Of a stretch of DNA of 27,929 bases, positions 1-8,090 are shown one piece after another. Both the position numbers and the translations under genes were made by a program. The stretch is from DASQLQ01 sp035629935 (GTDB lineage Bacteria; Actinomycetota; CADDZG01; WHSQ01), in contig DASQLQ010000009.1 of the NCBI GenBank assembly GCA_035629935.1, positions 1 through 27,929 on the forward strand, read 5' to 3'. Each line of letters begins with the position of its first letter. The first letter of the stretch is position 1. A model generated the notes under the pieces. That model did not search any database. It was not told where the DNA came from and saw only the letters and a program-made list of their open reading frames with translations.

Positions 1-991
1 CCTGGGTCAGCTCGAAACCGTGCCCTTCGCCGCGCTCTTTCGGGACGATGAAAAGTGACAGTCCCTTGTGGGCCTTCGACTTATCGGGGTCGGTCCTGGC
101 CAGCAGCATGAGCAGGTCGGCGCGCCCGGCGAACGTGCACCAGGTCTTAACCCCATTGATCCGATAACCATCGCCGTCCACCGTGGCGGTCACTTTGAAG
201 CCGGCAACGTCCGAGCCGTAGTCGGGCTCGGTCGCAGCGACGGCGCACATGACTTCGCCGCTAGCGACCTGCGGGAGCCATTCCTTCTTCTGCTCTTCGG
301 TCCCGCCCTTGACGAGGGCGCGGGTGAGGATCTCGGGTCGGGTGATCAGACTTCCGCCGACGCCCAACGAGCCGCGCGACAGCTCCTCTGTAGCAGCCAC
401 CATCGCGAGGTACTCGCCCTCGCCGCCGGTAGCAAATCCCCCGTACTCCTCCGGGACGGAGAGCCCGAACGCACCCAGCTCCGCAAGCCCGGAGATGACG
501 TCTTCGGGGATGTCTTCGTTCTTACGATGGATCTCTTCCGCAACGGGAACGATCTTGTCCTCAGCGAAGCGACGGAACGTGTCGGCGACCATCCCTAGTT
601 CTTCGTCGAGGTGACGCGGCCCCTGCTCCCCGGCGAGCTCAGACAGGAATGCGGGTGAACGGTAGGTGGACATGAACTCGGATGCATCGTCCAAAGCTCC
701 GGGCTCGGCCCCCCACGCCGCTTCGCGCCCCAACAAACCGGTCGCCACCGTGTGGATCGCGTCGGCGGTGAAGGCGCACGTGATCCGGGCTTCGACATCA
801 CCCTTGGCCGCGTAATCCATCAACCCACTCGCGATCTCGACCGCAGCGGCTGCGTGTGCAAGGTCGTAAGCGACCACCTGATCGCTATCGACGTCGCCGT
901 TCGCGGCCAGGGTGGCAAAGCCTTTCTCGACCACGCCTCTCGCAACATCGACCGCCGCCGCGGCGGCGGTGAGGTCCGCTTCGATCGCCAT
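1..991 (-). CDS. mcd: (2S)-methylsuccinyl-CoA dehydrogenase, 3' end outside window
   Basis: An open frame on the minus strand runs from ATG at 991 off the left edge (330 codons visible). It encodes an FAD-dependent acyl-CoA dehydrogenase. An N-terminal extension of about 140 residues precedes the catalytic part, as in methylsuccinyl-CoA dehydrogenases of the ethylmalonyl-CoA pathway (family total about 550 aa). Family motifs visible include YGGFATGGEGEY, RGSLGVGGSLITRPEI, an ATEPDYGSDVAG flavin-loop region and NGVKTWCTFAGRADLLMLLA. From memory these resemble Rhodobacter Mcd more closely than ordinary fatty-acid dehydrogenases. The start lies only 5 bp after the stop of the malyl-CoA lyase gene, so the two are surely cotranscribed. 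That pairing supports conversion of methylsuccinyl-CoA to mesaconyl-CoA as its role. The catalytic glutamate region lies outside the window. Confidence 0.85.
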   Translation of the reverse strand, partial: MAIEADLTAAAAAVDVARGVVEKGFATLAANGDVDSDQVVAYDLAHAAAAVEIASGLMDYAAKGDVEARITCAFTADAIHTVATGLLGREAAWGAEPGALDDASEFMSTYRSPAFLSELAGEQGPRHLDEELGMVADTFRRFAEDKIVPVAEEIHRKNEDIPEDVISGLAELGAFGLSVPEEYGGFATGGEGEYLAMVAATEELSRGSLGVGGSLITRPEILTRALVKGGTEEQKKEWLPQVASGEVMCAVAATEPDYGSDVAGFKVTATVDGDGYRINGVKTWCTFAGRADLLMLLARTDPDKSKAHKGLSLFIVPKERGEGHGFELTQ

Positions 992-996
992 CGGAG

Positions 997-1947
997 CTAC
1001 TTCGCTTCCCACTCCGCCTGGAAGTCCCCAAGCTTCTTCTGTTGCGACATACCTGCTGCTCGGCCCCGCTCGGCGAACTGCACGGCCATCTTTCGTGATG
1101 CCTCATCGATCATCTCGTTGCCGAACATCACCGCGCCGCGCTGTTCGACGTCGGTCGCGTGCTTGTAGGCCTCGAGAAGCGCCTCGGCTTTGTCGTATTC
1201 GTCCTGGGTCGGAGTGAACACTTCGTTGAGCACGTCGATCTGCCCCGGGTGCAGAGCCCACTTGCCGTCATAGCCGAGAGCTCGTGCCCGCATCGCCATC
1301 TCGCGGAACCCATCGAGGTCCTTGATCAAGAGGTAGGGACCGTCGATGACCTGCAGTCCGGCGTCGCGAGCGGCGACGAGGATCCGCTCGAGCACGTAGT
1401 GCCAGTGATCGCCGGGGTACCCCGGCATCGGGAGCCCTGCGGTGACGGTCGGAAGACCGAGCGACGCACTCATGTCTGCGGGACCCAGGATCAATGTCTC
1501 CGTCCGGTCCGATGCATGCGCGATCTCGTGAACGTTCTTGAGGCCGGTGGCGGTCTCGATCTGAGCCTCGATACCGATCCTCTTGTCGAGGCCTGTCTTG
1601 ATCTCGATCATGCGCAACATATGGTCGACGAACATGACCTCGTGGGCGTGCTGAACCTTGGGAACCATGATGCAGTCGATGTTCTTGCCGGCCCCCGAGA
1701 CGACCGTGGTCAGGTCGTCCGCGGCCCACTGCGTGTCGATCGAGTTGATACGAACAACGACGGTCTTTTCACCCCAGTCGTTGCCGTTCAACGCTTCGAT
1801 GACGTTGCCCCGAGCCTCTTCCTTGGCTAGAGGTGCAACGGAGTCCTCGAGGTCCATGAAGACCTGGTCGGCGGGGAGCCCGGGCGCCTTGCCGAGCATC
1901 TTCGGACTGGAACCGGGAACCGATAGACAAGACCTGCGTGCGCGCAC
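997..1947 (-). CDS. mcl1: L-malyl-CoA / beta-methylmalyl-CoA lyase (CitE/HpcH family)
   Basis: This 316-residue TIM-barrel lyase of the HpcH/HpaI-CitE superfamily has the usual length for Mcl1. Visible family elements are RSCLSVPGSSPKML at the N terminus, FMDLEDSVAP (the LEDSV motif), VVVRINSID, the metal-binding EAQIETATGL segment and LILGPADMSASLG. In the ethylmalonyl-CoA pathway the enzyme cleaves beta-methylmalyl-CoA to glyoxylate and propionyl-CoA, and malyl-CoA to acetyl-CoA and glyoxylate. The GTG start at 1947 follows a strong GAGGAGG site. The adjoining mcd gene makes this pathway more likely than citrate lyase or citramalyl-CoA lyase, though citramalyl-CoA lyase remains an alternative. 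A 9-bp hairpin lies just upstream of the ribosome binding site. Confidence 0.82.
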   Translation of the reverse strand: MRARRSCLSVPGSSPKMLGKAPGLPADQVFMDLEDSVAPLAKEEARGNVIEALNGNDWGEKTVVVRINSIDTQWAADDLTTVVSGAGKNIDCIMVPKVQHAHEVMFVDHMLRMIEIKTGLDKRIGIEAQIETATGLKNVHEIAHASDRTETLILGPADMSASLGLPTVTAGLPMPGYPGDHWHYVLERILVAARDAGLQVIDGPYLLIKDLDGFREMAMRARALGYDGKWALHPGQIDVLNEVFTPTQDEYDKAEALLEAYKHATDVEQRGAVMFGNEMIDEASRKMAVQFAERGRAAGMSQQKKLGDFQAEWEAK

Positions 1948-1958
1948 TTTTTCCTCCT

Positions 1959-1982
1959 CGCCGACGGCCGAGCCCGTCGGCG
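1959..1982 (-). other. Perfect 9-bp stem hairpin upstream of mcl1
   Basis: CGCCGACGG and CCGTCGGCG are exact reverse complements separated by 6 nt. The structure lies between the phosphodiesterase stop and the mcl1 Shine-Dalgarno. There is no T-run after it on the minus strand, so it is not a canonical intrinsic terminator. It may instead be an mRNA stability or attenuation element (inference). Confidence 0.5.
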
Positions 1983-2014
1983 TTCGACGGACCGACTATC
2001 CGACTAAGTTCTAT

Positions 2015-3598
2015 TTACTCGACGTACCCGAGGCCTCTGAGGTGCTCCTCGATCTCGCCTTCCTCGTCAGAGGTTAGTCCGCCATCGGCATCGTGGCTGT
2101 CCTGCGCGAGGCCAGCATCCGAGACCTGGAGTTGTATGTCGCCGACCAAGGAGGACAGGACCTTGCCGTCCCGAGGGATACCCGACGGCACTCCGAGCGC
2201 CGCCAAACAGGTCGGTCCGAGGTCGATCAGCTCGGCGGTCTCCTTGATGGGACCGGGTGTGACTTCGGGGCCGACCGCCACCACCACGCCCTCGAGTCGG
2301 TGATCTCCCGACAGCCAGTCGGCGTCCTCGACGACGCCCTTCGCGTGAGTCAGCGAGTAGAACGGTGCCGGCACCAGCAGAAGGTCGGGGGCCGTATCGA
2401 GAAACTTTCCCGACAGGACCTCCTCCTTGTAATAGATCTTGCGGATGGGGGCCTTGCCCGTAACCGGATCCCGGAATGCACTGAGCTTCTCGAACAGCTC
2501 CTTGCGCAGGCTGTCGTAGTCCTTCGGATCGACCGTGCCCTGCGGTTCGCGGCCCTTCAGGTTGATCGATACGCCCTCGCCGGTGGAGCTAACACTCGTG
2601 TACGCACGCGACTTCGTCCAGTCAAGCGGAGTGGCCGGAAGTGCAACCCTCCCGTGCAACTTCAAGACGTCGTAGATGCGGCGAGCGATCCGGCGGCCCG
2701 GACCCCAGCGGATCAGGTTCGTAACGAAAGATCCCTTCGAGAACTGCGCGTAGCCCATCTGCTCGAGAACACGATCCATCGTGCAGCAACGGGTGCACGG
2801 CTGGTGGCCGTGATCCGACATGAAGATCACGAGGTCCTTCTCCGTGGTCCGCTCCAGCAGCTTCGCAAGGCCATCGTCCAGCTGTTGGTAGACGGCACGG
2901 GTTTGCTTGGCAACCGGACTGTCCTTGAGCTCCTCGTACTTAGGGTGATCCGGCGAGATGTACTCCATCAAGCAGTGTTGGATCCGGTCGGTCGAGACGT
3001 AGACGAGCACGCCGAAGTCCCAATCCGTCGTGTCCAGTAGGTACTCGAACGCCTTCTGACGCTTCTCGGTTATCGCGGCTGCTTCTTCGAGGAACGCCTC
3101 GGGCCGGCCGCGGAACGTTGTCCAGGACATCCCGTTGATCGGGAACGGAGCCTTTTCGTCCAGCTCTTGCTGCAACTCCGTCGGCTGGGTGTAGGAGCGC
3201 GCCGCCGGCAGCACCCCTCCTCCAATGACCTTGCCTTTGATGTCCGGGGTGGGGAAAGTCAGGGGGATGTTCAATGCCAATGTCGTCTTATCGGCAGCGG
3301 AGAAGTCATCGAAGATCGTCCTGGCTTTGATCGACTTGTATGTAACGGGGAGCCTCTTGGTCACCCCGGGCTTGTGCTCGAGGATGTCGAAAACGCCGTG
3401 GCCCGCCGGATTCAGGCCGGTCATGAAAGAGGGCCACGCACACCACGAGTGCGAGGGCACCGAGGACAGGCAATCGCCGTGGGCTCCACGTTCGATCAGG
3501 GCGGCGAGATTCGGCAGCTCCCCAGCATCTAGCATCGGGCGAAGGACCTTCCAATCGGCCCCGTCCCATCCGATGATTAGTACGCGTTCAGGCAACAC
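2015..3598 (-). CDS. Alkaline-phosphatase-superfamily phosphodiesterase/phosphatase
   Basis: This 527-residue protein belongs to the type I phosphodiesterase/nucleotide pyrophosphatase group. The first metal-binding Asp is in IIGWDGADW (D12). The nucleophile region, SHSWCAWPSFMTGLNPAGHG, carries Ser51 where many relatives have Thr. A second metal site is FMSDHGHQP, and a later His is in SGDHRLEG. The C terminus has the acidic tail ending in RGLGYVE that is typical of this bacterial family. No signal peptide is visible, so it is probably cytoplasmic. The substrate cannot be inferred; nucleotide phosphodiesters or phospholipid-type esters are the family range. It is upstream of mcl1-mcd by 67 bp and could be cotranscribed. 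It is divergent from the DUF2207 gene across only 23 bp. Confidence 0.8.
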   Translation of the reverse strand: MLPERVLIIGWDGADWKVLRPMLDAGELPNLAALIERGAHGDCLSSVPSHSWCAWPSFMTGLNPAGHGVFDILEHKPGVTKRLPVTYKSIKARTIFDDFSAADKTTLALNIPLTFPTPDIKGKVIGGGVLPAARSYTQPTELQQELDEKAPFPINGMSWTTFRGRPEAFLEEAAAITEKRQKAFEYLLDTTDWDFGVLVYVSTDRIQHCLMEYISPDHPKYEELKDSPVAKQTRAVYQQLDDGLAKLLERTTEKDLVIFMSDHGHQPCTRCCTMDRVLEQMGYAQFSKGSFVTNLIRWGPGRRIARRIYDVLKLHGRVALPATPLDWTKSRAYTSVSSTGEGVSINLKGREPQGTVDPKDYDSLRKELFEKLSAFRDPVTGKAPIRKIYYKEEVLSGKFLDTAPDLLLVPAPFYSLTHAKGVVEDADWLSGDHRLEGVVVAVGPEVTPGPIKETAELIDLGPTCLAALGVPSGIPRDGKVLSSLVGDIQLQVSDAGLAQDSHDADGGLTSDEEGEIEEHLRGLGYVE

Positions 3599-3621
3599 AG
3601 GTCTCCTTGTCAGGCGGTCAT

Positions 3622-5514
3622 ATGAGGTTAGCAGTCAGGCGATGTAGCGCGCTCCTAACATTTGCGCTGCTCATCGTGCTTCTCGTCGCACCTGCCGCCC
3701 ATGCCCAGAAGGCGTTCACGCTGCCAACGGCGCGTGTCGAGATACGGGTCACGCCGACCGGAGCCGTGGTGGTGCGCGAGCACATCACGTTCTCCTATTC
3801 GGGCCCCTTCTCGGGTGCCTACCGGCAGATACCCCTGCGAGAAGGGGAAGAGATCGCAGACATCTTCGTGTCGGAAGACGGCGACCGTTACACCCCCGGT
3901 GCTTCAACCGAGCTGGGGTCGTACGGAGCTCCGGGAACCTTCGGTGCTCAGATGTACGAGGACGACATGCGAGTCGTGTGGCACTACTCAGCTTTGAACG
4001 AGGAACGGACGTATACCGTCGGTTACACACTCCGGGGTCTGGCCGTTGCCTACGACGATGTCGTGGATGTGAACCTGCGCGTCTGGGGAGACGAGTGGGA
4101 GGTCGGACTCGGCTACCTCGAATCAGCGATGGAGATACCCGATCAAGCTCCGGGTGATGTGCGCGTTTGGGGCCACCCGGCATCCGTAGAGGGACACACC
4201 GAGCTGAGGCCTGACGGCTCCGGAGCCGACCTCGTCGCAACCGGGATCGGACCTCAACGCTGGGTCGAGATGCGTGTCGTCTTCCCGCGATCACTGTTGA
4301 CGTCTACTGCCCACGCCCGCGTTGAAGAGGGCAACGGTCTCTCCGACATCCTCGCGGAGGAGCGCGCCTTCGCTCGTGCCCAAGAGCAGATCGAATCGCT
4401 CAAACGGAACGCCTACTGGCTGGTGCCTCTGGGCTTGTTGTTGTGCTTCATCCCTGCCGGCATCTTTTGCTTGATCGTGTGGAAGAGACACGGCCGGGAA
4501 CACACTGTGATGATGCCCCCCGACTACGTGAGCGAGCCTCCGGCCGATGATCCCCCCGCTCTGATCCCAGCACTGACGTCCAACGCAGCCCGGGGGGGAT
4601 CCGGCGACGCGTTCGCCGCCACGGTGTTCGATCTCATCCGGAGGAAGCACATCGACGCGATGACCATGACCACGATCAAGAAGACCTGGGGCGGCATCCG
4701 ACAGGAGGACGTCAGCGACTTGGGGCTGGTGGTGAAGGTGTCCGACGAGCCTTTGACGACCTTCGAGAAGACGGTCAAGGACGCGGTCGCGCATGCCGCT
4801 ATCGGCAAGGAACGTCTTCCGCTGACCGAGTTCGACGACGAGATCAAGAAGGATCCCGCCTACTACCAGACGGCGTTCAACGAATTCGGCCAGGAGGTCA
4901 AGTCTGCGATCAAGTCGAAAGGGTGGTGGGAGAGCAAAGGTCTGGCGCCGGTCATCATCGGTTTGATCGTCTCCGGACTGCTGTCCGTACTGTGCATCGT
5001 CGTTCTCTCAGTGATGTCCTCATCCGGCGCCGACATCACCCTCTTCCACATCGCGGTGGGATACGGGATCTTTTTCTTCGCGATCAACTGCGGCGTCTTG
5101 ACCGTGTTCACGATCACTCGGAAAGGGTGGGAGCGACGCACCCAGAAGGGCGCCGAGGCCGCTGCGCAGTGGGGCGCGTTCCGCAGATTCCTCAACGACT
5201 TCCCCGGCATCCAACAAGCCGCTCCGGGCTCGATAGCGATCTGGGAGAAGTACCTCTGCTACGGGATAGCGATGGGGGTAGCCGAGCGGGTCCTTGCGGC
5301 CGCCCAGATACACGCACCGCCCGAGCTCCAGCAGCAGAGCTCCGTGTACTGGATCGGCTCGGGCGGCCACATGGGCGGCGGCCACTCCATCTTCGCTATC
5401 TCGAGCATCTCTCACGCGGTCTCTCACGCGACCGTTTCCAGCAGTGGTGGTGGAGGCGGGTTCTCGGGTGGGGGCGGTGGCGGCGGGGGCGGTGGCGGCG
5501 GAGGAGCCTGGTAG
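3622..5514 (+). CDS. DUF2207 membrane protein with polyglycine C-terminal tail
   Basis: I place the start at ATG 3622 rather than TTG 3607, because the former begins directly with a signal peptide (RRCSALLTFALLIVLLVAPA, cut after AHA). It is preceded by an AGGCGG site. The 630-residue protein has an extracellular beta-rich DUF2207 domain (about 30-230) and a transmembrane helix near 270. A cytoplasmic region with charged segments follows (about 290-440), then two further helices around 445-500. The C terminus reads SSGGGGGFSGGG followed by a glycine run. This matches the bacterial DUF2207 family, whose members commonly end in a Gly-rich stretch. Its function is unknown; a cell-envelope role is likely. 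It is the only plus-strand gene here, flanked by divergent and convergent neighbours, so it is probably monocistronic. Confidence 0.85.
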   Translation: MRLAVRRCSALLTFALLIVLLVAPAAHAQKAFTLPTARVEIRVTPTGAVVVREHITFSYSGPFSGAYRQIPLREGEEIADIFVSEDGDRYTPGASTELGSYGAPGTFGAQMYEDDMRVVWHYSALNEERTYTVGYTLRGLAVAYDDVVDVNLRVWGDEWEVGLGYLESAMEIPDQAPGDVRVWGHPASVEGHTELRPDGSGADLVATGIGPQRWVEMRVVFPRSLLTSTAHARVEEGNGLSDILAEERAFARAQEQIESLKRNAYWLVPLGLLLCFIPAGIFCLIVWKRHGREHTVMMPPDYVSEPPADDPPALIPALTSNAARGGSGDAFAATVFDLIRRKHIDAMTMTTIKKTWGGIRQEDVSDLGLVVKVSDEPLTTFEKTVKDAVAHAAIGKERLPLTEFDDEIKKDPAYYQTAFNEFGQEVKSAIKSKGWWESKGLAPVIIGLIVSGLLSVLCIVVLSVMSSSGADITLFHIAVGYGIFFFAINCGVLTVFTITRKGWERRTQKGAEAAAQWGAFRRFLNDFPGIQQAAPGSIAIWEKYLCYGIAMGVAERVLAAAQIHAPPELQQQSSVYWIGSGGHMGGGHSIFAISSISHAVSHATVSSSGGGGGFSGGGGGGGGGGGGGAW

Positions 5515-5531
5515 CCGCTTCGCAGCTTTCC

Positions 5532-5556
5532 GCGTCGCTGGCGACGCTATTTGTCG
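5532..5556 (+). terminator. Possible weak terminator after the DUF2207 gene
   Basis: GCGTCG and CGACGC form a 6-bp stem with a CTGG loop, followed by TATTTGT on the plus strand. It lies 17 bp after the DUF2207 stop and overlaps the end of the convergent PucR gene. The stem is short and the T-tract imperfect, so this is only a candidate. Confidence 0.35.
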
Positions 5557-6785
5557 CCTGGGACGCGCAAAGTCGGGGAGTGTGCCAGCCGGTGGGCCCT
5601 CAGGGCCAGCTGAAGTCTCAGTTTGTCCTCGGCGTCCCTCAGCGACCAGCCTGTCAGCTTCTCTATCTGCCTCAAGCGGTAGGTGACCGTGTGGGGGTGG
5701 GCGAAGAGCATCTCGCCGGCCATCTTGACGCTGGCATCGGCTTGGAAGTACGTCTCTAACGTCTTCACGAGCTCGCCCTTGCGGCGGTCGTCGTACTCGA
5801 TGAGGGGGCCGAGCATCTGGGTCACGAAACGATCCACCAGATTCGAGTTCGTCCTCAGGAAGTGGTACAGCAACAGGTCGTCGAAACGGAAGATCGGGCC
5901 TTCGAGCTCCAGGGCAAGCCCGATCTCGAGAGCTTCCTTGGCTTCCAAGTAGGCACGGCGGATCCCCTCGAGACCCAGCTCGGGCCCTCCGACCCCGAAA
6001 CACCATTCGCCACCCAGCTCGGCCACCATCTTCTCGGGCACAACCCCGACGTCCGCGAACCGATCCGCCGGCAGGAGTGCGACCGTCTGGCCGGCTCGCT
6101 CCAGGACGATCGGATCGGTGGTCAGCGGTCCCGCCACCGAGGCCGCCCCCGCCACCGCGGTTTCGCGACCTTGATCGGCCTGCGGCCCGATCCCTACCAG
6201 GGCTATGTAGCTGAGAGTCAGGTCGTAACCGAACGTGTGGGCCCGGCGTAAGAGGTCCTCAGGAGGGGCATCCGATCCGTAGAGCAAGTCGGCGAGGAAC
6301 TCGCGCCGTGCGCCCTCTTGGTGTCTGACGATCGCCCGCTGCGCGCGTGCATAAGCCTCGGCGACGCTGGTAGAGATCTGATCGGTGTAACGAAGCACAG
6401 CCTCGGCCAACTCGATCGTCGCATCGAGTGCGTCACCATCGAATGCCCTGCACTCCTCGGCCAACACGTCCCAACAAACACGAGACACGGTTCGATACGC
6501 ATGTAGAACATCGTCGAGGGGGATCCCGCCCTCGGCGCGTCGAGCACCGGTGCGCTCGATCCCCTCGAGCTCGTCCCGTCGGATCTCGCGTTCCTCGCTC
6601 AGGACCTGCGCGAGCGTTCCCACATTGCTGCGAACCGCCTCGCTGACTTCGTCCCGGTAAGACTCGCCGCTCTTGGCGTAAGCGGGAACGGTCTCCCAGA
6701 TCGCTTCCGTGCAGCGATCCACGACCTCATCCAAACGCTCGACGAAGCCGCCCACGATGGTCGAGACGGCGGAAGGGCGGCTCAC
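5547..6785 (-). CDS. PucR/CdaR-type transcriptional regulator
   Basis: This is a 412-residue regulator. The C-terminal helix-turn-helix (about 340-400) carries the family signature MLFAHPHTVTYRLRQIEKLTG and DAEDKLRLQLALR. The N-terminal part is helical (IWETVPAYAKSGESYRDEV, then the RRAEGGIPLDDVLHAYR region), as in PucR-family sensors. The middle region is a GGDEF-like degenerate domain. The start is GTG 6785, which overlaps the stop of the upstream DUF302 gene by 4 bp (GTGA), so the two are translationally coupled. Family members regulate purine, sugar-acid or amino-acid catabolism, often responding to a metabolite. The target is not evident; the DUF302 gene itself and the divergent ftcD are candidates. 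Confidence 0.85.
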   Translation of the reverse strand: MSRPSAVSTIVGGFVERLDEVVDRCTEAIWETVPAYAKSGESYRDEVSEAVRSNVGTLAQVLSEEREIRRDELEGIERTGARRAEGGIPLDDVLHAYRTVSRVCWDVLAEECRAFDGDALDATIELAEAVLRYTDQISTSVAEAYARAQRAIVRHQEGARREFLADLLYGSDAPPEDLLRRAHTFGYDLTLSYIALVGIGPQADQGRETAVAGAASVAGPLTTDPIVLERAGQTVALLPADRFADVGVVPEKMVAELGGEWCFGVGGPELGLEGIRRAYLEAKEALEIGLALELEGPIFRFDDLLLYHFLRTNSNLVDRFVTQMLGPLIEYDDRRKGELVKTLETYFQADASVKMAGEMLFAHPHTVTYRLRQIEKLTGWSLRDAEDKLRLQLALRAHRLAHSPTLRVPGDK

Positions 6786-7174
6786 GGTTCGGGGCGCTCG
6801 ACTTTTGCAAGCATTCGAGTGAGGGCTTGGCGAGCGGCGTCGAGCATCTCCTCTGACACACCACCCTGGTCGGCGGTATCGGCGGGATCGAGTGCTGCCA
6901 CGATCGCGCCGGAATCACTCTCCTGAACGACCACGTTGCAGGGAAGGTGGACGCCGGTATTGAGGTCGGACCCGATACGTTCCTCCAAAACGGCCGTGTT
7001 CCAGTAGCTCATGATCAGGTACTGGCGCTCGCCGGCGGTAGCGGGTCCGATCAGCCCACCAACGTGCATCTGGCTGAGGATCGAGAAACCCTCGGCTCTC
7101 AGAGCGAGGCGCGACCGGATCACGGCCTCGTCGTACCCCTCGGGAACCTCGACGGTGTATCCGTACTCGGTCAT
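6782..7174 (-). CDS. DUF302 family protein
   Basis: This 130-residue protein matches DUF302. It has the N-terminal YTVEVPEGYDEAVIRSRLAL segment, then EGFSILSQMHVGG. The core LNTGVHLPCNVVVQESDSG is where family members have LPCNVVV and a V/A-x-DP motif, here AALDPAD. The family is small, cytoplasmic and of unknown biochemical role; some relatives occur with sulfur or heavy-metal genes. ATG 7174 is the start. The stop overlaps the GTG of the PucR regulator, which suggests a functional link. It is divergent from ftcD across 52 bp. Confidence 0.85.
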   Translation of the reverse strand: MTEYGYTVEVPEGYDEAVIRSRLALRAEGFSILSQMHVGGLIGPATAGERQYLIMSYWNTAVLEERIGSDLNTGVHLPCNVVVQESDSGAIVAALDPADTADQGGVSEEMLDAARQALTRMLAKVERPEP

Positions 7175-7226
7175 CTAGTTACTCGGCCGAATCCAGGATT
7201 GAACACATCCACTACGGTAACGCGAC

Positions 7227-8090
7227 ATGGCGGTACTCGCGATTCCCAACGTCTCCGAAGGCACGGATCAGGCCCTGATAGAGGGGCTCGCGGGTACCGT
7301 GCGCGACGCCGGCGCCGCTGTCCTGGACATTCATTCCGACCCGACCCACAACCGGAGCGTGCTCACAGTGAGTGGGGACACGAGCCTGGTGAACGCGATG
7401 GCTCGGCTGGCGGTACATGCCGCCAACACGATCGACCTGTCGCTCCAACGAGGAGTTCACCCGCGACTCGGAGCTCTTGACGTTTGTCCGTTCGTTCCAC
7501 ACGAGGGCTCCCTCGACGACGCGGTAAAGATGGCCGAGGCGGCAGCGCGTGCGATCCACGAAGCCTCGGGGATACCCGTCTACCTCTACGGCCGGGCATC
7601 CCGGCGGCCCCAAAGGCTCGAATTACCAGACCTACGAAGAGGGGGCCTCGAGGCGCTTATCGATAGAGCGGCCAAGGGATTCAGCCCCGATCATGGAACC
7701 ACTATCGACCCGCGGGCCGGGGTGGTTTGCGTCGGGGCACGCAACACCTTGATCGCGTTCAACGTGAACCTGGATGGAGATGTCGCGGAGGCCCGAGCGA
7801 TAGCGAGGGCCGTGCGTGCATCCAACGGAGGGTTCCCGGGTGTTCGCGCCTTGGGTCTTCCCCTCGGCGACAAGACACAGGTCTCGATGAACCTGGTGGA
7901 TCCCGACGAAACCGGGATCGACCGAGCGTTCAGTGCAGTGGAGAAGGAAGCGAACGAACTGGGGGTCGAGATCGTGTCGACCGAGTTGGTGGGGCTGGTA
8001 CCGGAGCGATACCTGCCACATCCGGACGCGAAAGCGGCCCGACTCCTCGTTGAGCCGGGCCGCTCCTTGGAAGCTGCGCTAAAGCGCTAA
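7227..8090 (+). CDS. ftcD: Glutamate formimidoyltransferase
   Basis: This 287-residue enzyme transfers the formimino group from N-formimino-L-glutamate to tetrahydrofolate, as part of histidine degradation. Evidence is the N-terminal IPNVSEGTD, the HSDPTHNRSVLTVSG segment, the active-site GVHPRLGALDVCPFVP containing the catalytic His, and GARNTLIAFNVNL. The size fits the stand-alone transferase. The cyclodeaminase domain of bifunctional FtcD is absent and no cyclodeaminase or hut genes are nearby. A TACGGT box ends 8 bp before the ATG and no clear Shine-Dalgarno is present, so a leaderless transcript is possible. The stop overlaps the convergent histone-like gene by 3 bp. Confidence 0.9.
   Translation: MAVLAIPNVSEGTDQALIEGLAGTVRDAGAAVLDIHSDPTHNRSVLTVSGDTSLVNAMARLAVHAANTIDLSLQRGVHPRLGALDVCPFVPHEGSLDDAVKMAEAAARAIHEASGIPVYLYGRASRRPQRLELPDLRRGGLEALIDRAAKGFSPDHGTTIDPRAGVVCVGARNTLIAFNVNLDGDVAEARAIARAVRASNGGFPGVRALGLPLGDKTQVSMNLVDPDETGIDRAFSAVEKEANELGVEIVSTELVGLVPERYLPHPDAKAARLLVEPGRSLEAALKR

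Noticed and set aside
68..598. Plus-strand frame of 176 codons at the left edge
   Set aside because: It is antisense to the acyl-CoA dehydrogenase, which shows clear family motifs on the minus strand.
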